NCBI GenBank assembly: GCA_014377445.1 | Contig: JACMPP010000016.1 | Coordinates: 57,065-121,064, forward strand | Direction of reading: 5' to 3' | DNA length: 64,000 nt | Origin: Oligoflexus sp. | GTDB lineage: Bacteria > Bdellovibrionota_B > Oligoflexia > Oligoflexales > Oligoflexaceae | Part shown: positions 1 to 9,205 of the stretch, one piece after another | Numbering within the stretch: position 1 is the first letter of the stretch | Layout of the letters: each line of letters opens with the position of its first letter | Notes under the pieces: generated by a model | Seen by the model: the letters and a program-made list of their open reading frames with translations, nothing else | What the model was told of the DNA's origin: nothing | The model's database searches: none | Program-made: the position numbers and the translations under genes

Positions 1-902
1 AGCGGGTGACCGAAGAAAGTTCCTGTGTGCAGCGCCTCACCTTGGTTTTGAGGCCAGGCGTCCATTACGTCCCCACGACCGAAACAAGCCGAGAGGGGCA
101 GACCGCCCCCCAAAGCTTTGCCAAGGCAGATAAGATCCGCTTCGACAGCAAAGGCAGAACTTAGAGTTCCGATACGACCGAGGCCTGTGAAGACTTCGTC
201 AAAAATGAGAAGCACAGATTTCGCACGACAGAGTTCGGCCAGGGAGGAAAGCCAGGCGAGCGGCGGAACACGAATGCCCGCGCGCCCTTGAATGGCTTCA
301 ACAATGATAGCTGCGGTGCCGAAGCCCGCTTTCTTTTGTTGATCAATCGCTTCTTCCACCTGGGCCATCGGACAAGCATATTCGACTTCCGTGACCAGAT
401 GCGAAGGCATCCATTCGACGAAAGGCGCCTTGAAATCGGCGCGTGAGGTGAGAGGAAGGATGCCTAAGTCGAGGCCGTGATAGCCGTCTTTAAAACAAAT
501 GAAACCTGAGCGTTTTGTGGCGATTTGAGCCGTTTTTACCGCGATCTCAACTGCCTGGCCCCCACTCAAGGCGAGAGCGCCCCGATTGAGGCGTTGCGGC
601 AGTTGCTGCCCCAGATATTCAAGCAGAAGAATTTTGTCGATGGATGGATAAACATCACCCATGCCGTGGATGATCGCCGACTCATCGCTGAAACTGCGTT
701 CGAATACAGCCCGCTGCGTGGGATTGTTGTGACCGAGGGCCGTGACGCCGAAACCTGCGCAAAGATCAATATATTCGCGGCCCTCAGCATCCCAAATACG
801 CGAGCCTTTGGCTCGCGCAAAAACCAGGGCTGGCTCAGCTGCCTGGTAAGTTGAGTCGCGACACTCCCACTTCTGCAGCTTCTGCATCCACTCGTGATTC
901 AA
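1..902 (-). CDS. Class-III PLP-dependent aminotransferase, C-terminus cut by window edge
   Basis: An open minus-strand frame runs without a stop from a TTG at 902 to the window edge (about 300 codons), so the C-terminus lies outside. It is a fold-type I class-III aminotransferase that transfers amino groups between an amine or amino acid and a keto acid. Visible landmarks are the GGQA phosphate-binding region (residues 114-117), YHG (141-143), EAIQGR (202-207), the cofactor-binding Asp in DEVFTG (235-240), the Schiff-base Lys262 in GKALGGG, and HTGTFFGHP (292-300). TTG is chosen because AAGGGG lies about 7 nt upstream; an in-frame ATG at 887 is the alternative. It starts one base after the queE stop, so the two are probably co-transcribed. 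The substrate (acetylornithine, 4-aminobutyrate or other) cannot be told from the visible part. Confidence 0.9.
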   Translation of the reverse strand, partial: MNHEWMQKLQKWECRDSTYQAAEPALVFARAKGSRIWDAEGREYIDLCAGFGVTALGHNNPTQRAVFERSFSDESAIIHGMGDVYPSIDKILLLEYLGQQLPQRLNRGALALSGGQAVEIAVKTAQIATKRSGFICFKDGYHGLDLGILPLTSRADFKAPFVEWMPSHLVTEVEYACPMAQVEEAIDQQKKAGFGTAAIIVEAIQGRAGIRVPPLAWLSSLAELCRAKSVLLIFDEVFTGLGRIGTLSSAFAVEADLICLGKALGGGLPLSACFGRGDVMDAWPQNQGEALHTGTFFGHP

Positions 903-903
903 G

Positions 904-1560
904 TCACACCCCTTTAGCTGTGGGTTTCCATATGTATTTATGCTGTTGAAGATTGAGACGAACGCGGCTCAGCTTGTCTTCGAGTATCCACTCGACCAGG
1001 AGCTGAGGCTGAAGGAGGCCGAAAGCCGTGGAGAACAAGACATTGAAGCGGGTATCCAGGTGTTCCATACGAACCAGATTTCGGGCCCATTCGTAGTCAT
1101 TGCGATCAGCTATGACAAATTTGATTTCGTCCGTCGGCTTAAGAAACTGAAGATTGGCGTAGTGATTCCGGCTTTCCATATTGGAGCCAGGACATTTCAA
1201 ATCCATAATGATGTGGATTTGGGGAGCCAGATGCTCGACCGATTCGGATCCGCTGGTTTCGATCATGACCTTGAAACCTTCGTCTACCAGCTCTTTCATG
1301 AGCTCTATGCAACCCTCTTGAGCCAGAGGTTCGCCACCCGTGAGTTCGACGAGGGGAATCGCATAGGCCCGGATTTGGGCCTTAATCTCATCGTGGGTCA
1401 TCGATTGTCCGCCCTTGAAGCCGTAGACGGTATCGCACCAGCGGCAACGAAGAGGACAGCCCGTGAGGCGCACAAAGGTACAGGGCCAGCCGGCATAGGC
1501 CGCTTCTCCTTGCACACTCTGATATATCTCAGATATCACTAGAGAGCTTCGCGTAGACAT
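904..1560 (-). CDS. queE: 7-carboxy-7-deazaguanine synthase (radical SAM)
   Basis: QueE converts 6-carboxytetrahydropterin to 7-carboxy-7-deazaguanine in the preQ0/queuosine pathway for tRNA wobble modification. The 218-residue protein is normal length for the family. It has the QueE-type radical-SAM cluster motif CxxxCxxC at Cys35, Cys39 and Cys42 (CPLRCRWC), the substrate-binding stretch SVQGEAAYAG before it, and ELTGGEPL after it. The ATG at 1560 is preceded by an AGAAGA ribosome-binding site. No other queuosine genes are in view. It is followed after one base by the aminotransferase and is divergent from the membrane protein at 1587. Confidence 0.93.
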   Translation of the reverse strand: MSTRSSLVISEIYQSVQGEAAYAGWPCTFVRLTGCPLRCRWCDTVYGFKGGQSMTHDEIKAQIRAYAIPLVELTGGEPLAQEGCIELMKELVDEGFKVMIETSGSESVEHLAPQIHIIMDLKCPGSNMESRNHYANLQFLKPTDEIKFVIADRNDYEWARNLVRMEHLDTRFNVLFSTAFGLLQPQLLVEWILEDKLSRVRLNLQQHKYIWKPTAKGV

Positions 1561-1586
1561 ATCTTCTGCTCATATTGGGACAGTCA

Positions 1587-2504
1587 ATGGAGAACTCAGG
1601 GCCATCCAGCTCAAATAAGAAAATCGAAATGAATCCTATTCATCCATGGAAGAGAGCTTGGCAAACCCTGAAGGCCATTTGGCCACAGTTGGTTTATATC
1701 AGCCTCGTATGCATGTCCATACCCCAGTATCTTCTCTTTTATTTTTCGAGCCGCAGGGCCTTTGACCTGGGTCAAGCCTTTGAAATCAAACAGGCGATTT
1801 CATTTGAGAATGCGCTGGGTGTCCTACAGGACTTCGCATTTCACTACATCAGTGTCGGGTGGTTGGTGTGCGTCCTGTTTCTGCTCGGGTGTTTTACCGC
1901 CGTTGCGCTTTGCCTGCAGGTTGCGCGCTCTGAACCGCGTTCGCTGAATGCGGCCCTCAAATCAGGGGCCCAGGGGCTCTTCCCCAAAGGCCTGGCCTTT
2001 CTCTTCGGTGGCTTGCTCCTGAGCCTTTTGCTTCTGAATATATCGATTCAGATCTTCCCGGGATCCATCGTTCGCTTCCTCGCCATGGTCTCGGGCGTAT
2101 TGCTTTCCGCTCTACCCACCTTGATGGTCCTGGATCGTCAGAAGCCCATGAATGCCTTCAAAAACGCTTTGTTTTTGGACTACGTAAGCTTTACGGGAAT
2201 GTCGAAGTGGTCGGTGTTTTTTCTCCTGCTCACGTTTCAGCTCCTGGCCTTTAACGCTGTCGCTCTTTTGGAATGGCTCAACTCCTACATTCTTGAGATC
2301 GATGTCCACCTGCATATAAGTCGCGAGCTCTTGTTTCAACCCTCCGCCGCATTTCCTTTCGGCAAATGGGTGTGGTTGACCGAAGGTATATTTTCGCTGG
2401 GCTTGGCTTTTATTACGATGGCATTTGTGGTTTTAAACACCAGCTTCGTCTATGAGCTCTATCGCAGGAACAGCTTGGGGCGAACGATTTCCGTCGCCGC
2501 GTGA
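1587..2504 (+). CDS. Polytopic membrane protein of unknown function
   Basis: I do not recognise this 305-residue protein. It has about six hydrophobic helices: residues ~34-53, ~90-118, two closely spaced between ~150 and 185, ~210-235, and ~275-300. There is a charged cytoplasmic-looking N-terminus and a short basic C-terminal tail. No signal peptide, catalytic motif or transporter signature is visible. The ATG at 1587 is preferred (GGGA 7 nt upstream) over the TTG at 1575, which has no ribosome-binding site. It is divergent from queE with only about 26 bp between starts, so the promoters must overlap the gene ends. The 3' end nearly touches the convergent lipoate ligase-like gene. Confidence 0.75.
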   Translation: MENSGPSSSNKKIEMNPIHPWKRAWQTLKAIWPQLVYISLVCMSIPQYLLFYFSSRRAFDLGQAFEIKQAISFENALGVLQDFAFHYISVGWLVCVLFLLGCFTAVALCLQVARSEPRSLNAALKSGAQGLFPKGLAFLFGGLLLSLLLLNISIQIFPGSIVRFLAMVSGVLLSALPTLMVLDRQKPMNAFKNALFLDYVSFTGMSKWSVFFLLLTFQLLAFNAVALLEWLNSYILEIDVHLHISRELLFQPSAAFPFGKWVWLTEGIFSLGLAFITMAFVVLNTSFVYELYRRNSLGRTISVAA

Positions 2505-2508
2505 AACG

Positions 2509-3192
2509 CTAGTCGAGATCGCGGACTTCCGCGATTCGACTCTTCACATGCGTGACTTGAGCCTCTTGGGAAGCGATCAATTCCTCGGCCATCCTCGATT
2601 CAATTTTCCCTAACAATTTCTGCTCAAAGACCAAGAGCCAGTCGAGTGTCGAAAGCTTGCTGAGCTCGGCCAGTCCCATCACAAAGTCTCGGTGACTACG
2701 GCCCTGGCGGTAATCAGGCTCGAGACTGGGGTGCTGGAGATAGGTATCCATCAGATCAACCCTTGGGTCGACAAGGATTGACGCTTGAAAGAGAAGAAAG
2801 TTGCGGCTGCGAAAGAGTGATGTGCCGACCAGCTTCTTGTCGCCAAGCACAATATCGGAATAGCCGCGTTGCTTGAAGTCCGTGTTAGGAATTTGGGTTT
2901 GAAAAACGTCGATGATGGACTGGTTCATTTGACGAAAATAGAGGTCGTTTTTGTAGTAATCCCTCACCCATAGACCGCAGCTTACGACCAGACATTGATC
3001 GTGGAGAATCACTGTCCCACCACCACCCAAACGTTTTAGAATCGCTACAGCATCCGCATCGCAGAGAACGCGATCGGCCTCCGTGCCGCGCTTATTGCTG
3101 CGACCCAGGACAACGACGGCCTCACCTGGCACCCAAGTTTTGAGACAGATATCCTGATGACTTTCCATCAGCACCTGATCATCGATCCACAT
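2509..3192 (-). CDS. Lipoate-protein ligase A family protein
   Basis: A 227-residue member of the BPL/LplA/LipB catalytic fold, which attaches lipoate (or octanoate) to the lysine of E2 and H-protein domains. The signatures are LGRSNK near residue 30, RLGGGGTVILHD near 55-66 (the family's RRxxGGGxVxHD loop, here RL in place of RR) and GDKKLVGTS near 115, which contains the catalytic-type Lys. It is shorter than E. coli LplA because the separate C-terminal accessory domain is missing, as in many single-domain ligases or octanoyltransferases. The ATG at 3192 has an AAGGGA site upstream. The exact substrate (free lipoate, lipoyl-AMP or octanoyl-ACP) cannot be decided. Confidence 0.8.
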   Translation of the reverse strand: MWIDDQVLMESHQDICLKTWVPGEAVVVLGRSNKRGTEADRVLCDADAVAILKRLGGGGTVILHDQCLVVSCGLWVRDYYKNDLYFRQMNQSIIDVFQTQIPNTDFKQRGYSDIVLGDKKLVGTSLFRSRNFLLFQASILVDPRVDLMDTYLQHPSLEPDYRQGRSHRDFVMGLAELSKLSTLDWLLVFEQKLLGKIESRMAEELIASQEAQVTHVKSRIAEVRDLD

Positions 3193-3263
3193 AAGCCAAT
3201 CCCTTCATATTCTGGAATCAACTGCCGCACGGGACTTTCCCTTAGCACGCCAGGCCCAAAGCT

Positions 3264-4307
3264 TCATTCAGAAAGGCGCTTGGGTTTGAGTTCGCAGATG
3301 CGTGTGAGGGCTTCATCTGCGTCCTTTGAGCGCTGCTCCGATTCGCGCAAGGCCGCAAGAAAAGCGCCCGCTGTGGGGGGGCGGAGGCAATCATAGGCCT
3401 TTTGAAAGCGCTCCATATCCGGAAGATAGAGAGTTGAACCCAGGATGCTGGCGTTGTTCCAGGGCTTTTTGCGAGCTCCGTCATACTCTTTGCTTGTACT
3501 TAACGGGAATTTTTGCTCCTGATAGGTCTTTATAATTTCTGTCTTCTTTTTAATTTTCTGTTCTTTTGTCAAATCCGTTCTGTCGTAGAGAGTGACAAGC
3601 TCGCCCTTCATCGCAATGAGCCAGTTCCTGAAGATGTCCTGCCTGGCAAGACTCTCCTTGAGAGCGACCCATTCCTTCTCCTGTCCCCGTTCTTTGAGAT
3701 AGACCTCTGTCATGCGCAAGCTCACAAACTCAGCGAGGTTCTCATTGAAAGTCACCGAACCTTTCGACCAAAAACTTCGGTGCACCAGTTCGTGCAAGAG
3801 CAGCTGTGTGGTATCGGAGTTCGAACGCTGGAGCATGCTGAAATAGAGAGGGTCGGAAAACCAGCCCAGGCTTGAGAATGCGCCGACAGTCCCTTCGCTG
3901 ACATCATAGCCCTGCTCACGCAGGGCTTTGGCCTTGGCATCCCTTTTTTCGATCTGAAAGTACCCTAGGTAAGGCACCGAGCCCACAAAAGGAAACCACC
4001 ATGTGAGAAGCTCGAGCTTGTCAGGCTTGGCCGCCTGAACCGAATAACTAACAGCCTTCTGGGTCTCGGGAATAACGAACTGATAGGCGTCCCCGACGTT
4101 CAATCCCTGGTAGGACGCGAAGTTCATGGTTTGTACGGCGACTTCAAGCTTGGCTTTTTTATCAGCGGGTAGCTCGGGATCGTTCAGCATCTCGCGAAGA
4201 GAAACGCGGCTATTGAAGGAATTGTTGAAACGAAACGCCTGCTCGAGCGTGTAACAAGAGCTTGTCGTCAGAAGAATCGATAGAAAAGTAAAAAGCTGAA
4301 GACGCAT
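3264..4307 (-). CDS. Putative zinc aminopeptidase, lipoprotein
   Basis: A 347-residue exported protein. A hydrophobic signal ends in a lipobox-like TTSSC (Cys18), suggesting a lipid-anchored periplasmic protein. A zinc-peptidase HExxH motif (HELVHRSF) lies near residue 172, with NENLAEFVS about 20 residues on supplying the third zinc ligand. This arrangement matches the PF10023 'putative aminopeptidase' family found in proteobacteria. The protein has about the usual length. The ATG at 4307 is preceded by GGAGGA. It is 70 bp from the lplA-like gene on the same strand and 66 bp downstream of ileS, so co-transcription is possible but not proven. Confidence 0.82.
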   Translation of the reverse strand: MRLQLFTFLSILLTTSSCYTLEQAFRFNNSFNSRVSLREMLNDPELPADKKAKLEVAVQTMNFASYQGLNVGDAYQFVIPETQKAVSYSVQAAKPDKLELLTWWFPFVGSVPYLGYFQIEKRDAKAKALREQGYDVSEGTVGAFSSLGWFSDPLYFSMLQRSNSDTTQLLLHELVHRSFWSKGSVTFNENLAEFVSLRMTEVYLKERGQEKEWVALKESLARQDIFRNWLIAMKGELVTLYDRTDLTKEQKIKKKTEIIKTYQEQKFPLSTSKEYDGARKKPWNNASILGSTLYLPDMERFQKAYDCLRPPTAGAFLAALRESEQRSKDADEALTRICELKPKRLSE

Positions 4308-4373
4308 TGAGGGCTTCCTCCCGAGGCCTCATTGTGAACGAGTCGCCTTGGAAAAGGAAGCCCTCTAATCGAC

Positions 4374-7300
4374 TTAAAGCTTGGATATTCCAATTGTAAG
4401 CTTCTCTTCACCGACTTCAAATTCGCTCTGAAAAGTCGATGTCAAAGATTTCACAACCTTCAGCGACTGCCCGAGAGTTTCGCCTGCGATGTAATCCTTG
4501 AAGGTCTCGACAACCTTTTGCAGATCACCACTCGCCTGGACTTCAATCGTGATCTTGTCGCTGACCATGAGCCCGCTATCTTTTCTGAAGTTTTGAATGC
4601 GGTTCACAAATTCACGGGCCAAACCCTCCATAATCAAGGCTTCCGTGAGGTGAGTGTCCAGGAGCACGGTGGCGCCTTGAGCAGTCGCAATCAGGCGATC
4701 GTCCTTTGGACCACGATCCACGAGGAAATCTTCCAGATCAAAACTGTGGCCCATAATCTCAACTTTGGTCCCTGACTCAAGCTGATTGATGAGTTGAGCC
4801 ACTTTCTGTGGCGCTTGATTTAAAGCCTCAAGTTCGGTCTTGAAGCCGTTCAAGTCTTTGCCCAATCGTTTGCCGAGAAGTTTGAGGTTGGGTTTCACCG
4901 AAAGATTCACGTGGCTTGCTTCGTCGGTCGAGAAGCTCACTTCCTTCAGGTTCAGTTCGCTCTTCAAAAGATCCTGCGAAAGATTGAGGTGCTGAAGATC
5001 AGCTTCACTCCGCACGATAACCTGCATGCCCGCGAGTACCTGACGGGTTTTGATCTGATGTTTCGCACGCAGCGAGCGACCGAGTTCGGTCACGTTGCGG
5101 ACGAGATCCATGCGGCGCTCAAGACCGGCGTCGATGAGTTTTTCAACTGGCATCGGCATGTCGCTCAAATGCACAGACTCGGGAACCTTGTTGGTCGCTG
5201 TCGACATGCCTTCGGTCAAACCCTGGTAGATTCGCTCGGCTGTAAACGGAGCCAAGGGTGCGAAGAGCTTAGAGAATTCAACCAAAACGTAATAGAGAGT
5301 CTGATAGGCATCGGCGGTATCCGGACTCATCGTTTTCTCGCCAGCCCAAAAGCGGCGGCGGCTGAGGCGGATATACCAGTTCGTAAGATCTTCAATGAAA
5401 CCGATCACGCGTGGGACGACGTTATAGAGATGATAACCTTCCATCTCCACATGCACATCTTTCATGAGGGTGTGAAGACGCGAGATGATCCAGCAATCCA
5501 GCTCGCCCTTGACTGTTGGCGCCTGGCCAAGCGTCAGGCTCTCAGCGGGTTTCCAGCCATCGGCTTCCGCGTAAGTTGAAAGAAAGCTGTAGGCATTCCA
5601 AAGAGGAAGAATAACCGCACGGGTCGTGTCTTTCACACCGTCGTTGCTAAAGCGCAAGTCTTCGCCACGAAGAACGGCTGAGTTCAACATGTAGAGTCGA
5701 ACCGAATCAGCACCGTACTCCGAGATGAGCTCGATAGGCGGTGTGTAGTTTTTCCAGCGTTTGGACATCTTTTTGCCATCGGATGCCAGGATCATGCCGT
5801 TGACGACGACATTTTTGAATGCTGGTTTTTTGAAGAGAGCCGAGCTCAGAACGGCAAGGGTATAAAACCAGCCGCGCGTCTGATCCTGTCCTTCGGCGAT
5901 GAAGTCAGCCGGGAAGCTTTCTTCAAAACGTTCTTTGTTTTCAAAAGGATAATGAAGCTGCGCGTAAGGCATCGAGCCCGATTCAAACCAGCAGTCAAAG
6001 ACTTCCGAGACACGTTTCATCGTGCCCTTACAATCGGGACAATCGAAGCTTAAGTGATCGATTTTGTGAATATGCAAATCGGTGATGGTCGCACCCGTCT
6101 TATCTTCGAGCTCTTTGACTGAGCCGATGCAAAGACGGTGGGTCTCATCATTGTTGCAGATATAGATCGGAAGAGGTGTTCCCCAAAAACGGTTGCGGCT
6201 GATCGCCCAGTCTCGCGCATTACGGAGCCAGTTGCCCATGCGGCCCTGCTTGAGGTGGCCAGGAACCCAGTTGATCGTCTCGTTATTTTCAACAAGATTG
6301 TCTTTGAGTTTTTCGACCGCGACGAACCAAGAGGGGATCGTACGGTAAATCAAGGGCCCGTTGGTACGGTCGCACATCGGATAACTGTGGACGATCGTCT
6401 CGTGGCGCAGGAGATGATGACTGTCTTTGAGGGCTTTGATGATGTCTTTGTCAGCGTCTTTGACAAACACACCGGCATACTCAGGGATGATCGCTTTGTA
6501 GCGGGCTTCTTCGTCCAAAGGATCGACAAAATCGATGCCATTGGCGTTACAAACGCGGAAATCGTCTTCGCCATAAGCCGGCGCCATGTGCACGATACCC
6601 GTACCATCAGTCGTCGTGACAAAATCATCAACGAGGACTTTGAACGCATTTACGTGATGTTGGAAATAGCGGAAGGGGGGTGCATAGTGCTTGCCGGCCA
6701 GTTCTTTGGAACTGACTTCAGCGAGAATCTGATAGGGCTCAGGCTCGCTCTTTTTGCGCTTGAAAACCGCTTCCAAACGGGCTTTGGCGAGATAATAGAC
6801 TTCGCCATTTTCAACCGCACGAACCTTTACATATTCAATCTCGGGTCCGATAGCGAGTGCAAGGTTTGAAATCAAAGTCCAGGGCGTGGTCGTCCAGGCG
6901 AGGAAATAAGCGTCCTCATCGACAAGCTTAAACTTGACGGTGATCGCTGGATCTTGAACGTCCTGATAATTCTGATTAGCTTCGAAGTTCGAGAGAATCG
7001 CAGTAATACGGGGCGAATAAGGCACAACCTTGTGACTCTGGTAGACGAGGCCTCTATCGTAGAGCGTCTTGAACACATTCCAGACCGACTCCATGAAGCT
7101 CACGTCCATGGTGCGATATTGATTGTCCCAATCGACCCAGCGGCCGAGACGGGAAATGGTTTTTTGCCATTCTTCTGCATAGTGAAGAACCGATTCCCGG
7201 CAAAGTTCGTTAAATTTGCCGACACCCAGATCGAGGATGTCCTGACGACCCTTGAGGTTCAGAGTCTTCTCCACTTCGAATTCAACGGGCACACCATGCG

Positions 7301-7556
7301 TGTCCCAACCGAAGCGACGCTCGACATAGAAGCCGCGCATGTTCCAGTAGCGCGGAACCGTATCTTTAATCGTGTTGGCGAGGAGGTGACCATAATGAGG
7401 CAAGCCGTTGGCGAAGGGGGGGCCATCGTAGAAGGTAAACTCCTTTTTGCCCTTTCGCAGCTCGTTCGACTTGTAGAACGTCTTTTGTTTCGTCCAGTAG
7501 TCCAGGACTTCCTCTTCCATTTTGGGGAGGTTAACGTTTGAACCTGTAGCCTTCAT
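4374..7556 (-). CDS. ileS: Isoleucyl-tRNA synthetase, long (type 2) form
   Basis: Charges tRNA-Ile with isoleucine in the cytoplasm. The 1060-residue length and motif spellings place it in the long, eukaryote-like IleRS2 branch: the HIGH motif reads HYGH (near residue 55), followed by GWDTHGVPVE, and the KMSKS loop reads KMSKR (near 600). The CP1 editing domain lies between about 180 and 400, and the anticodon-binding domain is about 680-850. The ATG at 7556 has GAGGA 6-7 nt upstream. IleRS2 enzymes are commonly insensitive to mupirocin (family knowledge, not shown here). It is transcribed away from the exported protein at 7962, with a 400-bp control region between. Confidence 0.97.
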   Translation of the reverse strand: MKATGSNVNLPKMEEEVLDYWTKQKTFYKSNELRKGKKEFTFYDGPPFANGLPHYGHLLANTIKDTVPRYWNMRGFYVERRFGWDTHGVPVEFEVEKTLNLKGRQDILDLGVGKFNELCRESVLHYAEEWQKTISRLGRWVDWDNQYRTMDVSFMESVWNVFKTLYDRGLVYQSHKVVPYSPRITAILSNFEANQNYQDVQDPAITVKFKLVDEDAYFLAWTTTPWTLISNLALAIGPEIEYVKVRAVENGEVYYLAKARLEAVFKRKKSEPEPYQILAEVSSKELAGKHYAPPFRYFQHHVNAFKVLVDDFVTTTDGTGIVHMAPAYGEDDFRVCNANGIDFVDPLDEEARYKAIIPEYAGVFVKDADKDIIKALKDSHHLLRHETIVHSYPMCDRTNGPLIYRTIPSWFVAVEKLKDNLVENNETINWVPGHLKQGRMGNWLRNARDWAISRNRFWGTPLPIYICNNDETHRLCIGSVKELEDKTGATITDLHIHKIDHLSFDCPDCKGTMKRVSEVFDCWFESGSMPYAQLHYPFENKERFEESFPADFIAEGQDQTRGWFYTLAVLSSALFKKPAFKNVVVNGMILASDGKKMSKRWKNYTPPIELISEYGADSVRLYMLNSAVLRGEDLRFSNDGVKDTTRAVILPLWNAYSFLSTYAEADGWKPAESLTLGQAPTVKGELDCWIISRLHTLMKDVHVEMEGYHLYNVVPRVIGFIEDLTNWYIRLSRRRFWAGEKTMSPDTADAYQTLYYVLVEFSKLFAPLAPFTAERIYQGLTEGMSTATNKVPESVHLSDMPMPVEKLIDAGLERRMDLVRNVTELGRSLRAKHQIKTRQVLAGMQVIVRSEADLQHLNLSQDLLKSELNLKEVSFSTDEASHVNLSVKPNLKLLGKRLGKDLNGFKTELEALNQAPQKVAQLINQLESGTKVEIMGHSFDLEDFLVDRGPKDDRLIATAQGATVLLDTHLTEALIMEGLAREFVNRIQNFRKDSGLMVSDKITIEVQASGDLQKVVETFKDYIAGETLGQSLKVVKSLTSTFQSEFEVGEEKLTIGISKL

Positions 7557-7799
7557 TATATCCTCGTGCTGTTCGACCCCTGGGCACCCGAAGGTTGAGA
7601 GAGGCCAGCTGTTTTCAACTCGTGTTTTTACTAAAATTGCGGTGTTGCGAGCAGGAATGTCGACCGATTTCTTAGCCCCTATCTTTTACACCCGAAATCT
7701 AATGGGGGCAACCGGAACAAGTCTATGAAACGCTTCAGAAACTTTGTGATTGTCGTGATATTTGACAGTCCACCTCAGGCTAGACAGCTATCAAATCAG

Positions 7800-7820
7800 G
7801 GGGAAAAAGTGTTTTTCCCC
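7800..7820. terminator. Perfect hairpin GGGGAAAAA-GTG-TTTTTCCCC
   Basis: A 9-bp perfect stem with a 3-nt loop, followed on the plus strand by GTTCTTTT. It looks like an intrinsic terminator, but no plus-strand gene ends just upstream. It may insulate the promoter at 7893 from stray transcription or belong to a leader. The function is an inference. Confidence 0.5.
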
Positions 7821-7892
7821 GTTCTTTTCAAGCCTTGCGCATCTAACACATAAAATAACACTTGGCATATGTATTGCAGACACACTGCTTAC

Positions 7893-7921
7893 TTGACCTT
7901 TAAGGTCGGATGTTTCATACA
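7893..7921 (+). promoter_or_regulatory. Sigma-70-like promoter with embedded palindrome
   Basis: TTGACC (7893-7898), a 17-bp spacer and CATACA (7916-7921) upstream of the gene at 7962. The perfect palindrome GACCTTTAAGGTC (7895-7907) overlaps the -35 box and spacer, the usual place for a repressor site. Confidence 0.45.
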
Positions 7922-7961
7922 CCCGGTGCTGTTGATAAACGTTGATCGGAGCTGAAGGAAT

Positions 7962-9116
7962 ATGCGGTCTATCTCCGCTTTTAAAATCCTCGCAAAAGCT
8001 TACTGCGTATGGGCTATATGCTCTTCGTCGGGACTTGCTCAGGATTTTTCTTCGACCCTCGAACAAGGTCCTTGGATCAACAGCAAACCCTATCTTACCG
8101 ACGTCAAACCCGTAGCTGCGGAAAACAAGATTCCTTTCGTCGAAATGATGAAGGAAGCTTTGGTAAAAGGCCTGGCCAACCCCGAACATCAACGATCAGT
8201 TCTTAAAATCCAGCAGGAGCAGGGCACCAAAGCCCAATCCTTTGGCCTCGGTTATCTAGGGAAACAGAAGGCTTTTGGCGGAGCCGATGCCAACACCACT
8301 CACGGCACACGCTGGACTCTCTTTCGCAATGCCAAGACCTATGCCGGCAAAGAAATCCACGTGGATATCGTTCCGGAATCGATTAAAAAAGGCTTTCGCT
8401 TCGATCAGACCCAATCGTCCGATGCCCCCCAAGCAGTGGTTTTCAATAATGGTGTCCCCGTCAGCTACGGCCTTATCCTGAAAGATATCGAACCAAGCAA
8501 AGAGGAACTTCGCGTCGCCTCGATTGGCAATGAAGAAGATTACCTCTACTTCCAGAACGCACCCAAGGCTCAGCTCGAATACGAAATCGGTCCCGTTGCC
8601 ATTACCCCGGTGCCTGCGAGCCCATACGGCGTCAACCTCGCTCCAGATGCGCCCCCTGCGCCATTTGACTGGAAAACTCTGGTCCCCGATCATCGCTTCC
8701 GCGGTAAGTTTTCCCCGCGTGGACTGCCCTCAGCGGCCAAACCACTGCCTGACCAAATGCTTTCTCTCGAACAGGCTCAGGGCTACTACAGCAGTGATAT
8801 CCTCTTCGTGAACGGCCTTCACAAGGAAAGCGTCATTCATCGTCTGCGCCTGCCGATCTACGATAGATTCAACATCTACGAAGAATTTAACGGCAAGCTC
8901 AAACCGACCAAAATCGTGTTTACTGATTATTTCTACAAAGGCGCTTTCAGCACCAACCTCGAGCACTACATACTTGAAAAGCGTTACCGCGCTGGATTCT
9001 TGTTCCGAAGGGGCCTGACGAACCTCGAAATCTACGCAAACCTACCCGATACGGCTCTGAACTCAAGTTTTAAACGTCAGCAGCGCTGGGAGCTTAGCTT
9101 TCAGAGCGCGATCTAA
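7962..9116 (+). CDS. Exported protein of unknown function
   Basis: A 384-residue protein with an N-terminal signal peptide (basic MRSISAFKILAK, a hydrophobic core, likely cleavage after GLAQ near residue 27). The mature part has no repeats, no membrane helices and no catalytic motif that I recognise. It is rich in Pro, Lys and aromatic residues. A proline-rich segment (about 205-235) divides it into two parts, and the C-terminal third (about 270-384) is rich in aromatic residues and alternates like beta structure. The ATG at 7962 has a GAAGGA site 5-6 nt upstream. The gene stands alone, behind a promoter with an overlapping palindrome. A periplasmic or surface location is the only functional inference I can make. 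Confidence 0.8.
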   Translation: MRSISAFKILAKAYCVWAICSSSGLAQDFSSTLEQGPWINSKPYLTDVKPVAAENKIPFVEMMKEALVKGLANPEHQRSVLKIQQEQGTKAQSFGLGYLGKQKAFGGADANTTHGTRWTLFRNAKTYAGKEIHVDIVPESIKKGFRFDQTQSSDAPQAVVFNNGVPVSYGLILKDIEPSKEELRVASIGNEEDYLYFQNAPKAQLEYEIGPVAITPVPASPYGVNLAPDAPPAPFDWKTLVPDHRFRGKFSPRGLPSAAKPLPDQMLSLEQAQGYYSSDILFVNGLHKESVIHRLRLPIYDRFNIYEEFNGKLKPTKIVFTDYFYKGAFSTNLEHYILEKRYRAGFLFRRGLTNLEIYANLPDTALNSSFKRQQRWELSFQSAI

Positions 9117-9205
9117 GTCCAGGGCGACTCGCTCGCTTTTTCCAATTGGACGGTTTCCATTCTCTTGCCTATAATGAAGGTGACTTAGAGAAGAGGACCG
9201 GTCCA

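Larger units (their letters stand above)
7557..7961. other. Divergent intergenic region, ileS / exported protein
   Basis: This 405-bp stretch has no convincing gene. It holds a candidate minus-strand promoter for ileS (TTGCCC at 7711-7706, 17-bp spacer, TAAAAG at 7688-7683), a perfect 9-bp hairpin (7800-7820), and a plus-strand promoter with an embedded palindrome (7893-7921). I looked for a T-box leader upstream of ileS and found no recognisable one. Confidence 0.5.

Noticed and set aside
525..854. Plus-strand 109-codon frame
   Set aside because: It is antisense to the class-III aminotransferase, whose minus-strand frame is open over the full 900 bp and carries all family motifs.
7557..7800. 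T-box riboswitch upstream of ileS
   Set aside because: I looked for the T-box sequence and an antiterminator/terminator pair on the minus strand and found neither.
7791..8192. Minus-strand 133-codon frame upstream of ileS
   Set aside because: It overlaps the signal peptide and start of the exported protein at 7962 in antisense and crosses the perfect hairpin at 7800-7820; no ribosome-binding site.
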